64,000 nt of DNA, from positions 124,001-188,000 of the forward strand of contig QJNS01000008.1 of assembly GCA_004154925.1 (NCBI GenBank). The letters are read 5' to 3'. Shown one piece after another: positions 12,880 through 24,000 of the stretch. Positions within the stretch are counted from its first letter, which is position 1. Each line of letters opens with the position of its first letter. Source of the DNA: Monosporascus cannonballus (taxonomy: Eukaryota > Ascomycota > Sordariomycetes > Xylariales). A model generated the notes under the pieces. The model did not search any database and was not told the origin of the DNA. It saw only the letters and a list, made by a program, of their open reading frames with translations. The position numbers were made by a program, and so were the translations under genes.

Positions 12880-13249
12880 TGTTACGACCTAACCCGAGAT
12901 CGGCCATAAAAACGGTCGGACGTACAAAAAAAGTTACGGAATTTAGATTTCTCTTAGCATTAAGATTTAAACGAATCCATACAGAACTAACCGAATCTAA
13001 TAGCATTAAATCTTTAATAACGTTAAAATTTAAAAAGGATTTAATTAATTTATAAAAATATATACGCTTATTATTTTTATAATTTAAATACGTTTTAGCT
13101 TATAATATAATATCGTTACCCAAAACGCCCTTAGTATTACGAAACGTAATACGTTATTATATTTATTGCTTAGATTCCCACGATACTTCTGCTAACATAA
13201 ACTCGTCGACTTAAGGTTTAATAATTGGTTAAACCGCCTAGCCGTCACA
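12880..13249 (+). repeat. A1 3' LTR
   Basis: 370 bp, TGTTACGACC to CCGTCACA, preceded by a polypurine tract. It is the least mutated LTR end of the family and so a good reference for the ancestral termini. Confidence 0.9.
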
Positions 13250-13259
13250 TAATAAACAC

Positions 13260-14494
13260 TCGATGTTGAATATAGCGGTCCGTAAAAAGTATTACGAAAG
13301 TTTTAGAAAATATTTATTAATTAAAAATATTACTTAAAATTGAATTCTATTGGATTTTGTATGTTTTCTTACTTAAATTAATAACAAATATTATTAAAGT
13401 TTATATAAGACGAAAAGATATAAATATAAAAAATAAAATTATAAACGGAATGAAAGACTTTTGTAATATATAAAAAAGCCGGATTTACTCAGTATTTAAT
13501 TAAATAGAAAAATTATACAGATTTCGAAAATATCTAAAAACACGCAAAAATTCTTATTAACGTTTAACGCTTTTTAAAAAGCTTTTCTTAATGATAACAG
13601 AACTCAAAATTGCATTTCAATTAATATTTTACAAAAGTAACGTTTACGGATTAACGGAATTTTACTTAATAATATCTATGTTTTTAAAAACCTAAATTTC
13701 TATTATTATTTTCTTTTTACGGCCCTTAAGGTTATTAAATTCTTCTAGGGATTAAGAATTAACATGAATAAATTTAACGCTTTATGGTTAATATTATTAC
13801 CGTTAACGACGAATATAAAATAAAAGGATTAAAAATCGAATAAAGTTTTTTCGGCAATTAATTTTTTTAAACGACAAATTTCCGCAATACAAGAATTAAC
13901 TATAAAAATAAAAATATCTATCTTATTATATAACCCCTTACGACGTACATATTCCTTATAATAAAAAACCATTTTATTATTTGATAAAGTTTTTAAAAAA
14001 ATCCAAAAAATACAGTATGATTTCGACATTTTTTATTTTAATTAAGTTAATTAAAGTATAAGGTTATTCGGTTTTACGAAAACGACGTTCTAAAATACCA
14101 CTATATATCATTAAGGAAGCGAAAAGCTTATTAGGAAAAGAATGTTAAAAGTAAGATTTTTGGAAAAAGGAAAATCGTATTGCGTTTTAACAAATTACGG
14201 TTTCCAAAAACGGTCGTAATAGCAATAGTTAAAAAGATTAAAAAAGTTAAATTACGTAACGGATTACTAATTTATTAATAATAAGTCAGTAAGCCGGATT
14301 AAAATATATACGTTTATTATTTTCATAATTTAAAATGCATTAGTTTGTAATATAATTTCGTTATCTCAAACGTTTTTATTATCACGACACGTAATATGTT
14401 ATTATATTTATATCTTAAAATCCTGCGATACTTTTGCTAATATAAACCCTCACGACTTAGATTTAATAGTTGATCAAACCGTTTAGCCGTTATA
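13260..14494 (+). mobile_element. Family A 3' fragment with LTR (copy A3)
   Basis: Starts within the sequence between integrase core and chromodomain, then runs through the chromodomain (around 13,480-13,580), the antisense-ORF region and an LTR at 14,178-14,494. The 5' part of the element is missing and A1 ends directly upstream, so one insertion or deletion has removed it. The LTR is shortened to about 317 bp and starts TATTGCG, more diverged than A1 and A2. Confidence 0.8.
13640..14140 (-). pseudogene. Antisense ORF remnant in A3
   Basis: The longest open piece is 13,829-14,029 on the minus strand. It contains YYKEYVRRKGLYN near 13,925-13,960, the RIP form of C-x2-C-x6-C, followed by SCIAEICRLKKLIAEK, a short amphipathic charged helix. 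Position and orientation relative to the LTR match the other family A copies. The upstream start and downstream tail are broken. Confidence 0.6.
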
Positions 14495-14552
14495 GTTTGG
14501 TATTTATTAGAAAACTTATAATACGAAATAATCGAAAATATTTCGCCATATA

Positions 14553-16454
14553 AGGCGACCTCTCTACCAACGCCCTATCTCTCAAACGCGCCACCTTACA
14601 ACCGCGTTACGCGTTACTTTACTAACTGATTTCTTTCCTTATAAAAAGCTTTTTAATACTATTTTCAGAAATTGAAAAGGTTATTTTCTTATTCTCTAAA
14701 ATTTACGTTTTCGAACGATATGCAGTTTTCGGCTTAATTCCGGACGGCGCGAACAATCAAAAAAATAAAACGTAAAAAATTCTTACGATCAGATTTTAAA
14801 CGTTATCAGGTTAATAAACGATATATATTATGCTATATTTAAGGTATACCGGAGAAAAAAAGGATTAAAATGGTTCACTAAAAACTATTACCAATTTAAA
14901 AAAAACTTTAGCTTATTAAGTTATTATATAACGTTAATTAGGTTATACGTTACCTTATAGATAATTCCGTTTATACGTATAACGTTTTTTAGTTAATAAC
15001 GATAACTTTAAACGTTTAAAAAAAGTTAAATAATCCGAATTTTATGTCGCTATTTTAAAATAAATATTTTTAAAAGTACAATAATCGATTATAAGTATTT
15101 AAATAACGTTTTCCCGGATTTTATTAACGTTTTATTCGGTCGTTTTACCTTACGAGAAATTAAGATTATTCAATAAAAGAATCGATATAACGCAAACGAA
15201 ATCGGAATAATAAAAAGTATAAATAAAAATTTTTTATTTCGAAGATCTTTTAAAAACGTATTTAAAAAAATAAATTACTATTATCGTTCATATTAATATT
15301 AACTGGCGTTCGTTATTAATTTTCGTATTTTTTAACTGTATTAACGTATAATAATAATAGTTTCTTAATTCGGACAATAAGGTATACGAAAGCTAAAATT
15401 TTATTACGTTAGAAAACGGCAAAATAAATACTGAAATCGGTTTACAGTAATTTTGCGAAACTTTTATTCTTTTTATTAAATCCGCAAACCCGGATAAATG
15501 AATGTTATGAATAATCGGCGGCTATAGTAATTATGTTACAGAAAAACCTATATAAACGTACTTTTAAAATAAGATATGTATTACTTTCTTATTTATTTAC
15601 GTTTTTTATATTTTTTAGTTTTTTAATACAGATATATTTATTATCTTAAATAAAGGTTCCGTTGTCAATTCCGAGAACGTTATTATAAGCGAACTTTCGA
15701 AATTATTAATAAAACCGGTTTTTATAAATGTTTTGGGAGGGGTAAAAGAATTGTAATAATTTCAAAATATATTATAAATAATTAGAAAACGGTAGGTTTA
15801 CGTTTTATTAATAAGGCGATAATATTAAATAACAGGTGCGTTAAAATAAGAAAATGTTAAAACGAATATACCTGCTCGAAAATCTATTTATATCTTAAAA
15901 TACCATAACTTTCTCATCCAAATAATTATTTTAGGTATTAACGCCCAAATGATTTAGGAAATTAACCCGGTTCGAAAAATCCCTAATAAAAGTTAATTTA
16001 ACGTACGGGAATTTTACCGTACGCGTTTTATTCCGCAAGTTCGCTAAAGCCTTTAACAATAAAATTACGAAACTTATAACGGCCGAAATTCGTAATAATT
16101 AATTAATTACAACCGTTAAAAAAGCGAAACCCAAAGTACGTAAAAAGGTATAACCCGAGCCAAATACGGATCTCGTAAAAATAATCTCGGTTAAAGGGGT
16201 TAAAATAAAACTAGAGGCCCTTGCCAAAGGACGTTTTACCGTTACTTAGCAAAATTAATAACAAAACGAATTTCTCGAAAGCAAAGAAAATAACGAGATA
16301 AAAGTAGATTATTTTATTATACTCTTTATTTGATATGGAATCAATTAATTAAGTGGTTTTAAGATATTGTTATTTGTATAGAAATGTTGTTATGGCGATG
16401 GCTTCAAAAATGGGTGGCGCGTTAAGGGGATAGAGCGTTAATGGAGGTTCGCCT
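14553..16454 (+). mobile_element. Fot1/pogo-like DNA transposon, inactive
   Basis: Inverted ends of about 45-50 bp match well: AGGCGACCTCTCTACCAACG on the left, and on the right the reverse complement reads AGGCGAACCTCCATTAACG, both continuing to ACGCGCCACC. Both ends abut TA (14,551-14,552 and 16,455-16,456), the target duplication of Tc1/mariner/pogo elements. The 1,902-bp length is normal for Fot1. The inside encodes a RIP-damaged DDE_1 transposase. The left flank is the end of the A3 LTR, so it inserted next to that element. Confidence 0.9.
14760..16330 (+). pseudogene. Pogo-type (DDE_1) transposase, RIP-broken
   Basis: Plus-strand translation with many stops. The conserved catalytic block expected as DGHGSH reads GGYSNYVTEKPI near 15,511: both His are Tyr (RIP), and Asp is Gly (not a RIP change). 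It is followed by FQNKICITFLF and a stretch matching the LLFLPPHTSHVLQPLD region. Further on, NWKTVGLRFINKA fits the GWKATGLWPVN box of fungal pogo transposases. The C-terminal part around 16,100-16,330 is Lys/Glu-rich, as in that family. Inactive. Confidence 0.82.
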
Positions 16455-16456
16455 TA

Positions 16457-16650
16457 AGGAATATATAGCACGTAGCCGATTTTGCGATGGAACAGATATC
16501 CCATTATCCTTTTTTAGAACATTCATTATGAACACCAACATCTTAAAAGCAAGGAGACTTTGGCGAAAAAAACGTTTGTTAGATCTTTAACGTCGTCAAC
16601 TTGAAATTCAGCGTCGGCATCAGGAAGAAATAAATAAGGCTTTGGCGTAA
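16457..16650 (+). other. Short non-RIP stretch with coding-like frame
   Basis: This segment has normal CA and TG content, unlike the DNA around it. A frame open from 16,441 (inside the transposon end) to 16,650 would encode about 69 residues rich in Arg, Lys and Gln (for example RRQLEIQRRHQEEINKA), with one stop at 16,588-16,590. I do not recognise it. It lies between the Fot1-like right end and the A7 fragment, so it may be a piece of single-copy genomic DNA or of an unknown element. Confidence 0.35.
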
Positions 16651-18270
16651 CCAAATACTCAAACAGTTCGTATTTCGTTCTAAAAGCTGTTTTCTATTCG
16701 TGTCTTTTCTTGATCCTAATAAGGTTATATCCATCTTTAAAATAGAATGCCGTAAACTACTTAACTCCGTAAAATCGGTCTTTTATTTTAAAAATCAAAG
16801 GTAATAATATTCGATCTTTAATAGTAATATCGTTCAGTTATCCGAAATCGATTATAAAGCATAATTTGTTATTGTTTTTAAATACGAAAAATATAAAATC
16901 GTCCGCGGATAACTTTAAAAATCGAATTCATCTTTTTTATAACCGATCTTTTAGGCATTTTTTAAAAACACGTAATTTGTTTTTGTTAAAATTAAAAAAT
17001 AAGGTAAAATTTCGTAAATAAGCTTTTTTAAAAAATATTCCCTAATTTTATTGGTTATATTTTAGTAATTTTATATTTTTTAATAACCGCTTATATCGGT
17101 AAGAGTATGGTAATATATTAATCAAACCTTGTGAATTTTAGATTTATTATTTTAAATTGTTATTGAATTATTTAAATTTGGCGTTAATAATAATAACGAT
17201 AATATAACGAACCTGTTATACATCCACCTGGAGGTATGAGCAGTATCCGAAATGGGGTCTTGATTTGCAGGTAATAATAAGGCGAGGAATAACTCAGTGG
17301 TCTGTTTGTTAAAAAGATTTAAAGACTTTTCCCATAGTAAAAAACGGCTGCCTCTGGCTATAGGCTTAGATTGATAGCTAAGGAGCGAAACTAAGTAGGT
17401 GCTATTTATATGAAAGATTAACTTGTTATATATCCCAAAATCCCAGAATGAGTGTGTTGTGGATCTATGTAATCTATATAATCTAATCAATCCATCAGAT
17501 CACTTAGATTATATCAACTAGGCCAAGAACTCCCATCCGGAGTTTAGCTAGGGTAGGCCCACGCTAGACCTTAAAGGTAGGTTTCCTCAAGACAGGAACC
17601 CCTGTTTCTGTAACAAATAGGTTATATTTTTCTTTAATATCTATGTATTTTTTTAATTTATCTCTTTAAGCAATAAAACATTTATCTTATTTTTATATTT
17701 ATATTTATTGCCATTTCAAACCGAATATTAAAATCTTATTTTTTTTCAAAAAAGTTAATTTCTCGATAATATTTAAAATGAATTTTATCAAATTTATGCG
17801 TTTTTCGATTAAAGCTTTATATTAATATATCCATAATTGTCCTAACTTTCTATCGTAATTTTCAAATAAAACGATATCTATATTATTTATTTAGTATTAT
17901 TTTTAAACAAAATTTAAAAATAATTCATTTCGTGTTAAATTTTTCCGTTAATATAAAATTCTTTTTAAATGTAGACATTTGTAATTATATAAGATTTTAA
18001 CTTGTATTTCCATAATGATTTAAACTTATTAAACATATCCAGTATAATATAATTTCTGCTTGAGGTTTCGTCATTTACTATTACAATATACTAATATATT
18101 TCGATCCGTATTTCTAAATTAATAAAATCGTTAACGACTTTTATCTTTACCTTTAAAACCTTTTTTAAAAATTCTTCTTAATTTCTTTAAGCTTTGTTAT
18201 CTTGCAGCTTTTTTATAAATAACCGTTTTTAATTTCTTTTTGAATTTATCGAGCTTTATTTTTAATATAT
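16650..18270 (-). mobile_element. Family A fragment, minus strand (A7), split by a solo LTR
   Basis: The reverse complement aligns by eye to A1 about 8,740-9,910, from the protease region into reverse transcriptase. The part at 16,720-17,205 matches A1 9,400-9,830 and 17,620-18,260 matches A1 8,740-9,330. The end at 16,650-16,720 is almost free of RIP and reads YELFEYLV, the expected RT motif. An unrelated LTR of about 400 bp interrupts it. Orientation is opposite to the adjoining fragment at 18,290-20,036. Confidence 0.75.
17214..17615. mobile_element. Solo LTR of another retrotransposon, nearly free of RIP
   Basis: About 402 bp beginning TGTTATAC and ending CTGTAACA, so the termini carry a 5-bp inverted TGTTA/TAACA and the TG...CA rule holds. 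It interrupts the A7 fragment: family A homology stops near 17,205 and resumes near 17,620. CA and TG are frequent inside. I could not find an exact 5-bp target duplication (GAACC against AATAG), so the boundaries or the solo-LTR reading could be off. The minus-strand frame at 17,152-17,490 within it is probably incidental. The terminal style would suit a Ty1/Copia LTR, but this is a guess. Confidence 0.6.
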
Positions 18271-18289
18271 ATGAATATAGATAATGTAA

Positions 18290-20036
18290 AGATTTAAAAA
18301 TTTATAAAACTTTTCAACAAAACTTAATATATATATTTTTTAAATGTATATATAATAATACAAATAATACGACTACAATATAATATTTATAATAAAACAA
18401 AAATATATCGGTATAAACTTTCCGAAAATGATAATTATTATAGATTTTGTTACCAAATTTCCTTAATATAAATATTTAATAAAGAAATTTATTACGATAA
18501 TATTTTCGCGATTATCGACAGATTTACACAAAGATTTTATATTTTACCATATCACTATATATTAATACTAAATAAATAATATATATTTTTATAAAAACAG
18601 TTCTAAATATATAGAGGTTGTTATATAAACATATATCTAATAAAACATTTTATTTATTTTAAATCCTTTACAAAGGTTTATAATATAAATATATTTAAAC
18701 TTTAAACGGACGGATAATTAAAGTAATCAAATGACATATTAAAGATATAATTAAAATATTATATGAATTATAAAACCAAGGATTTGTTAAAAACATTATA
18801 TATTAATTAATGAAAATATAATATTTATTGTTATAAAATAATTAATGCGATTTTAATTATCGTCAAAATTATTTTTATAACCAATATTTAAAACTATTTA
18901 TAAAATAAATTTATGATTAATAAAATAATATTTAACATTTAAAATAATTTACATATTGAGTATTAGAATTTGTAAATGATTAAATAAAGAAGTTTTAAAC
19001 TTAAAAGAAAATTAAACAAAATTGGTATTTTAAGGGAAAAAGGGTTTATTTCATTATAAAACATGTTTAAGTAAAGAAACCTCATAAACGTTCGCTTTCA
19101 AATATATCAATTTAAGTAAAATTAGTAAAAATATTTTAAAAAATAATGATTAATTAATATTCTTATTAAAAATTAAATTTTATATTATTTCTACATTTTT
19201 TATTTAACTTAATAATAACGATAATCAAAATTTATACAAGATAAAATTATATATAAAATAAAAACATTTGCCTAAAACTGAAGTAAATAAAAAGATTATC
19301 CGCATTTCGAAAATAATTATAAACTTTGAAAAATCAATATAAACAATTAACGTCTGTTAAAACTCTTTTATTAACGGTAACGCCGCCAGAATTAAAATTA
19401 TCCCCATTAATTACGTTTATGAAAATCGAAACGGAAACTTTTAAATCGGATAAGTTAAAAGACGTAATAATATCCGAAACCACATTTATATAATATACTA
19501 TTTCTTTTTAATTTTATTATTAATATGTTTTTTTTCTTTTGTTTTTACTCTTTAACTTATCCGGTTTTTCTAGGGATTATAAACTCCGAATTAATATACG
19601 CGATATACGGTCGGCCTATACTTTTTTTGTTTTCGAAAACGACGAACCTTAACTTGCGCCCGTTTTTCCTCTTTTTTTTTGCTTTTTGAAATTTAGAATT
19701 TATTCGTAAGTAATTAAAAACGAAGCGTTTCAATTAAAAAAATAAAAAAACTATTAACATCGCAAAGAACATAATTTTGTGCTATATATTTTTCGTAGCG
19801 GAAAAAGTCAGATATAAAAATACGGCAAAACGATAAATTGCAACCAGCATTACACGAATATACGAGCATGTTTACGATACAAAAAGTAATAAATTTAAAT
19901 AAACTGTTTTGCTTTTTAATTTTATTATTAATGCATTTTTCGATACGGCCGGATATAATAAATAAAGCAAAAATAGCGTGGAAAGGATTTTTCGAAACGA
20001 AAATTATAAACAAATGAATATAGTTTTACGATTTAA
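18290..20036 (+). mobile_element. Family A 3' fragment without LTR (copy A4)
   Basis: Aligns to A1 about 11,000-12,800. Integrase core reads VDRFTQRFYILPYHYILI near 18,510-18,580, chromodomain region near 19,270-19,390, then the antisense-ORF region. It stops at about 20,036 with no LTR. On the left it adjoins the inverted fragment A7. Confidence 0.75.
19500..20036 (-). pseudogene. Antisense ORF remnant in A4
   Basis: The longest open piece is 19,714-20,013 (minus, 99 codons), the best preserved by length. It includes YEKYIAQNYVLCDVNSF near 19,759-19,797, that is C-x2-C-x7-C with two Cys changed to Tyr and the third intact, preceded by SCNAGCNLSFC with three further Cys. Position and strand match the other copies. 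Confidence 0.62.
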
Positions 20037-20730
20037 TAATATACAAGCGAAAACGTAAATTATTTACTATTATATATATCGTGTTGCATATTTTATTAAT
20101 AGCAATATCGAATTAATACTTAAATATTGATTGCCGAATTTTAAATCTATATACATAACTTTTTAAAAATTATTACAAAATATATTTACATAACCTCATA
20201 ACTTTTAATAATTAATTAACCTAAATTTAAAAAGAATAAGTAAATAATATCGTATATTATCCGCTTTTTTAATATATTAAAATATAATAATAAAATTAAT
20301 AAAACAGTAAATATAAATAAATAAGAAACAAGATTTTAAAAATGCGAAATGTATATTTCTAATATTATAAATTTAATTAATATATATTCTCTGTTAATTC
20401 GTATAATTCCGATCGTTAACTATATTCGAATATTTTTATATAATTATTATATATATAATAAACATAATATTAAAAATATAATAATTTTAATATTGCGATA
20501 AAAAAAGTAAAATCGTATTTTATCTTATAATATATATTATATAAATATTATTATTACAATATTAAACAAAAAGAATTCGTATTTTCAGATATAGAAATAT
20601 TAAATAAATAATTATATATAAAAATTAGATTTTTAAACACCGTAATATATACGGTCTTATTATTAAAAAGCTTAATGATTATCCGGAATATTTTGTTATT
20701 ATTATATTTATTTAAGATTTTTATATAAAG
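20037..20730. other. AT-rich stretch without recognisable content
   Basis: Very AT-rich, with runs of TA-type dinucleotides. I see no motif, repeat partner or gene. Confidence 0.4.
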
Positions 20731-20853
20731 TATTATAATTTCAAATAATATCTAAAAGCTATATAATATAAAATAAGGCGGTTAATATTCGAAATATTAA
20801 CGTTTTACTTTTAATGATATAATCGCTAAATTTATGTTTTTTTATGCCGTAAC
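20731..20853 (+). repeat. Short direct repeat, RIP-mutated member
   Basis: Aligns to 21,083-21,207. Differences are almost all C-to-T and G-to-A: the right copy has CACAGTCCCAAATGGCACC where this one has TATAATTTCAAATAATATC. Confidence 0.8.
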
Positions 20854-20857
20854 AGTT

Positions 20858-21082
20858 TGTTAACTTTTCTATGGGTTGAGCGTTCGATTTCTAGATTGAG
20901 CAATTAACTTATTCCGTAAATGGATTAGGTACGGCGTGGACTTCCAGTTAACGCAATTACCTTAAGCATAAGACTAAAATCGACGCACAATTCGAAAATT
21001 ACCGAACGGCTAGGCGATTTTCGGTAGGGGGCCCTTAACTTTTAATTTGTTGTAACGGGACGATATAACTGAAAAAGGACCT
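20858..21082. other. GC-balanced segment between the two short repeats
   Basis: About 225 bp with normal CA/TG content, including TCGATTTCTAGATTGAGC and TCGGTAGGGGGCCC. It holds no open frame of note. Together with one repeat copy it forms a unit of about 352 bp that appears to have been duplicated or inserted. Confidence 0.45.
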
Positions 21083-21207
21083 ATTATCACAGTCCCAAAT
21101 GGCACCTAATAGGTATATAGAGCAGAACAAGGCGGTGAATATTCAAGCTGATAACGTTGCACTTTTAGTAATGTAATGGCTAAACTTTTGTTCTTCTATA
21201 CCGTAAT
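21083..21207 (+). repeat. Short direct repeat, nearly unmutated member
   Basis: Partner of 20,731-20,853 that keeps its CA and TG dinucleotides. Confidence 0.8.
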
Positions 21208-21299
21208 ATATTATAATAAAACGTTAACGGAACGTTTTAAAGAATTGGGGTTCCGTAAATATAATATTCCGGCCCCGACAGAGAAAAAAAGTATATTTA

Positions 21300-24000
21300 A
21301 TTATTTAAAAACCTTTTTACTAATATAGCAAATTTAGTTTTCTGTAAACGTATAACTAAAGGCCAAATTATAAATAAAACGATACCGTAACGTTTATTTG
21401 ACGTTTCGGCATTTATTAAGTTCCTATTTATATAATTAAATACGATAACGATTAAAGTTATCGAATTTCATAAATTTTGAATAAAAAGAATAATAGCGGT
21501 TTAAATTAAAATTTTGCATATATTACGAAAAAAAATATAAATTTTGTAAATTTTAATTAAAGTTATAACAATTAATATAATATGTAAAATACCGTAATAA
21601 AATATTTATATAACGTTATAAAATATATTTAATTTTTAAAATAAGGTGTAATTAAAATATTTATTAAATTATTAAAATTATAATAAACAAAATATATATA
21701 TATGTTTTAAAATTTTAAAACTTTTCTTTTATTTTATTTATAATTTATAAATAATAATATATTAATAATAACATTTATAATAAATTACGGATAATTATTT
21801 ATAACATTTATTAAAACTAATTTTAGTTATTAAAAATATCTTTTATTATTAAATATTTTAAGCTTATTAATTTAATTTCATAAATAAAATTATAACCGAT
21901 TTAATTACGAAAATTTATACGATATAACTTTATGTAAATTCCGTTGCGAATATTATTATTTTTTACTCATATTGTTTAAATAAAATTAATATTATATTAA
22001 CATTATAATAATTCTGAAGATAAAATATATTCATCGATTAAATAGTAAAAATAATACGTATTAATAAAGATATAATATGAGAATTTTTAATTCCTTTATT
22101 TTCGATAAAAGTATATTTTAGTTTTTAATCATTTTTCCTTATTTTAACATTATATATATATCGGTACTATTATATCATATTATTAACTATTTAATATTTT
22201 ATTATATAAAAATGTTGGTATAAAATTTATAGTTTTAATTAAATATATTATTTTGGTAAATATATTATGCGAAATTACCGTTTTACTTTCGTAATTATTA
22301 TCTGTAAATCCAATTATATCGTTAACGTTTACCGTAATTTTCCGTAATATTTCTATTTAAAACAATAATGTTAATCCGGATATTACGTCACTTAAATTAC
22401 GATGTCTTTATAATTAAATCACCGAAATATCTTAATTATATTATATATTCGAAAAGGATATTTAAAAGTATTTTAACGCTAAACTTTCGGTAATAATAAC
22501 GGAAATTTTAAAAAAGTTATTAACCGAATATTACGATTTACTAAAGTATTTATTTTTTATAACGTTAATATTTTATCCCTATATTAATTTTCCGACAATA
22601 AAATCGAATTATTTCCGAGTTAAACGTTGTTATATTATTATGCTCGGATTATGTTTTCTTATAAATTATGAACGATACGGAAATAAATCGGTAATTATTT
22701 CGAAAAAGATTTTATCTATTTTAATAATTTTGAAGGGGTTTTCTTGTTTTGTTTATAGAAAAGCGGGAAAACAAAAAACGTATTTACCTTAATTCTCGTA
22801 ATTTTAATAATATAATAATAAAATGTTATTACTTTATTTTTTTAATTTGGAAATTTTTAAACGTGTTTTATTTAATGCAAATATTTATAAAATTCGATAT
22901 CATTACAATTTTTAAACGTTTATATATTGCTGTTAACGATAAGTAAAAAGTTACCTTTATTATCCCATTTAAAAATATTTAAATATTTTATTACACATAT
23001 CGACATTATAAATATTTCAAATTCCTTTGAATATTTTATTAAATATATGCTATTTAATTCTTTAAATAAATGTATTAGAATTTACTCTAATGATATTTTA
23101 ACTTGTAATAAATATAAAAAACTATAAGAGTTACATATTTCAAATAATTTGTTATTATATAAAGGCAAAATTAATAATTAATATATATCATTATAACTCT
23201 AACGTTATAAAAATATATTATTTTACTTTAATAGCTTTTTAATGGAATTATTTTAAGTTTTTATAAGCTTAAAATTATCCAAAAACAAAAACTATTGGAA
23301 ACGTTACAAAGTTTATAATATTTTTTTTTAGTTTTACGAATTTTTATTAATAATTTATAAAAGGGTTTTTAATAATTATAAAATATTTAATTAATTTAGG
23401 CAATATGCTAAAATAAAACGGTTTTTGAACGAAAAATATTATAAAGGGTTTTAACGACTTTAAAAATATTTTTGTGGAACCAGTTTTTCTTATTACAACC
23501 TTTAATATACAACGGCTTTAAAAATCGATCTTTCCAATTAAACATTAAACAAAGTCTTATAAAATAGTATATTAAATATAATGTAATTTATTTTTTTCCA
23601 TAAGAAATAGCGTAATAAAACATAATTACAATATGAATAATAAAGAATTATTAATTATTATTAAGGTTTTCTAAAAATTACCTCCGAAACTATAAAAAAA
23701 TCAAAAAACCTATATAAGTTATTATTAATTATAAAAGTTTATAATATTTCGAAATTATAAAACTTTTAAATTAAATTAAATACATTAATCCGAATTCTTA
23801 AATAATTTCCGATTTTAAACAACTTATAAATCGGGAAAAAGAACTACGATTTTAAAGGCGTTATTACATAAACTTTACGCTTAATCTGTAAACCACCATA
23901 ATATTATTAAGGATTAAGTAATATATTAATATCAGTTAATATTTTTATCCGATTATTAAACTTTTTAAAAAGTACGTTATAAACTTTCAGGAACCAAAAA
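21300..24000 (+). mobile_element. Gypsy-type retrotransposon remnant (lineage C), RT and RNase H
   Basis: Reverse transcriptase begins near 22,745 with IEKRENKKRIYLNSRNFNNI, matching the KKDGxLRLCVDYRxLN block, and continues with IKFDIITIFKRLYIAVNDK (KLDIxxAFxRIRI). A frameshift near 22,930 moves to a frame with SLNKCIRIYSNDILT, the place of the YLDDIL catalytic box (now YSNDIL). RNase H near 23,625-23,970 reads NNKELLIIIKVF and SEFLNNFRF, the YDKELLAIVxAF and WxEFLSxFNF motifs. The sequence from 21,300 to 22,740 should hold Gag and protease but I recognise nothing there. I found no LTRs, so the borders are approximate. Confidence 0.78.

Larger units (their letters stand above)
6573..13249 (+). 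mobile_element. Ty3/Gypsy chromovirus, full length, RIP-mutated (family A, copy A1)
   Basis: An LTR retrotransposon with two LTRs (6,573-6,913 and 12,880-13,249), both starting TGTTACGACC. In order on the plus strand I can read a Gag region, a Gag zinc knuckle near 7,768-7,812 (FNYSIIGYKAYKC, expected CX2CX4HX4C), reverse transcriptase near 9,670-9,990 (NYRQLNNIIIKDR), and an integrase core near 11,280-11,560 (VNRFTKFFYFLPYYKDINA). The integrase ends in a chromodomain near 12,125-12,260 (DSENTWEF). Domain order RT, RNase H, INT plus chromodomain defines a chromovirus. Dense in-frame stops make it inactive. A purine tract (GGAAAGGGAAAA) precedes the 3' LTR. A 4-bp TAAT abuts both ends, but no perfect 5-bp duplication is seen. 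Confidence 0.92.

Noticed and set aside
12764..13006. 80-codon minus-strand frame across the A1 3' LTR start
   Set aside because: The equivalent frame in the 5' LTR (6,568-6,798) reads part of the same words only because the LTR is repeated. It crosses the LTR border.
17152..17490. 112-codon minus-strand frame
   Set aside because: It spans the junction of family A sequence and the solo LTR, so it cannot be an old gene. No recognisable domain.
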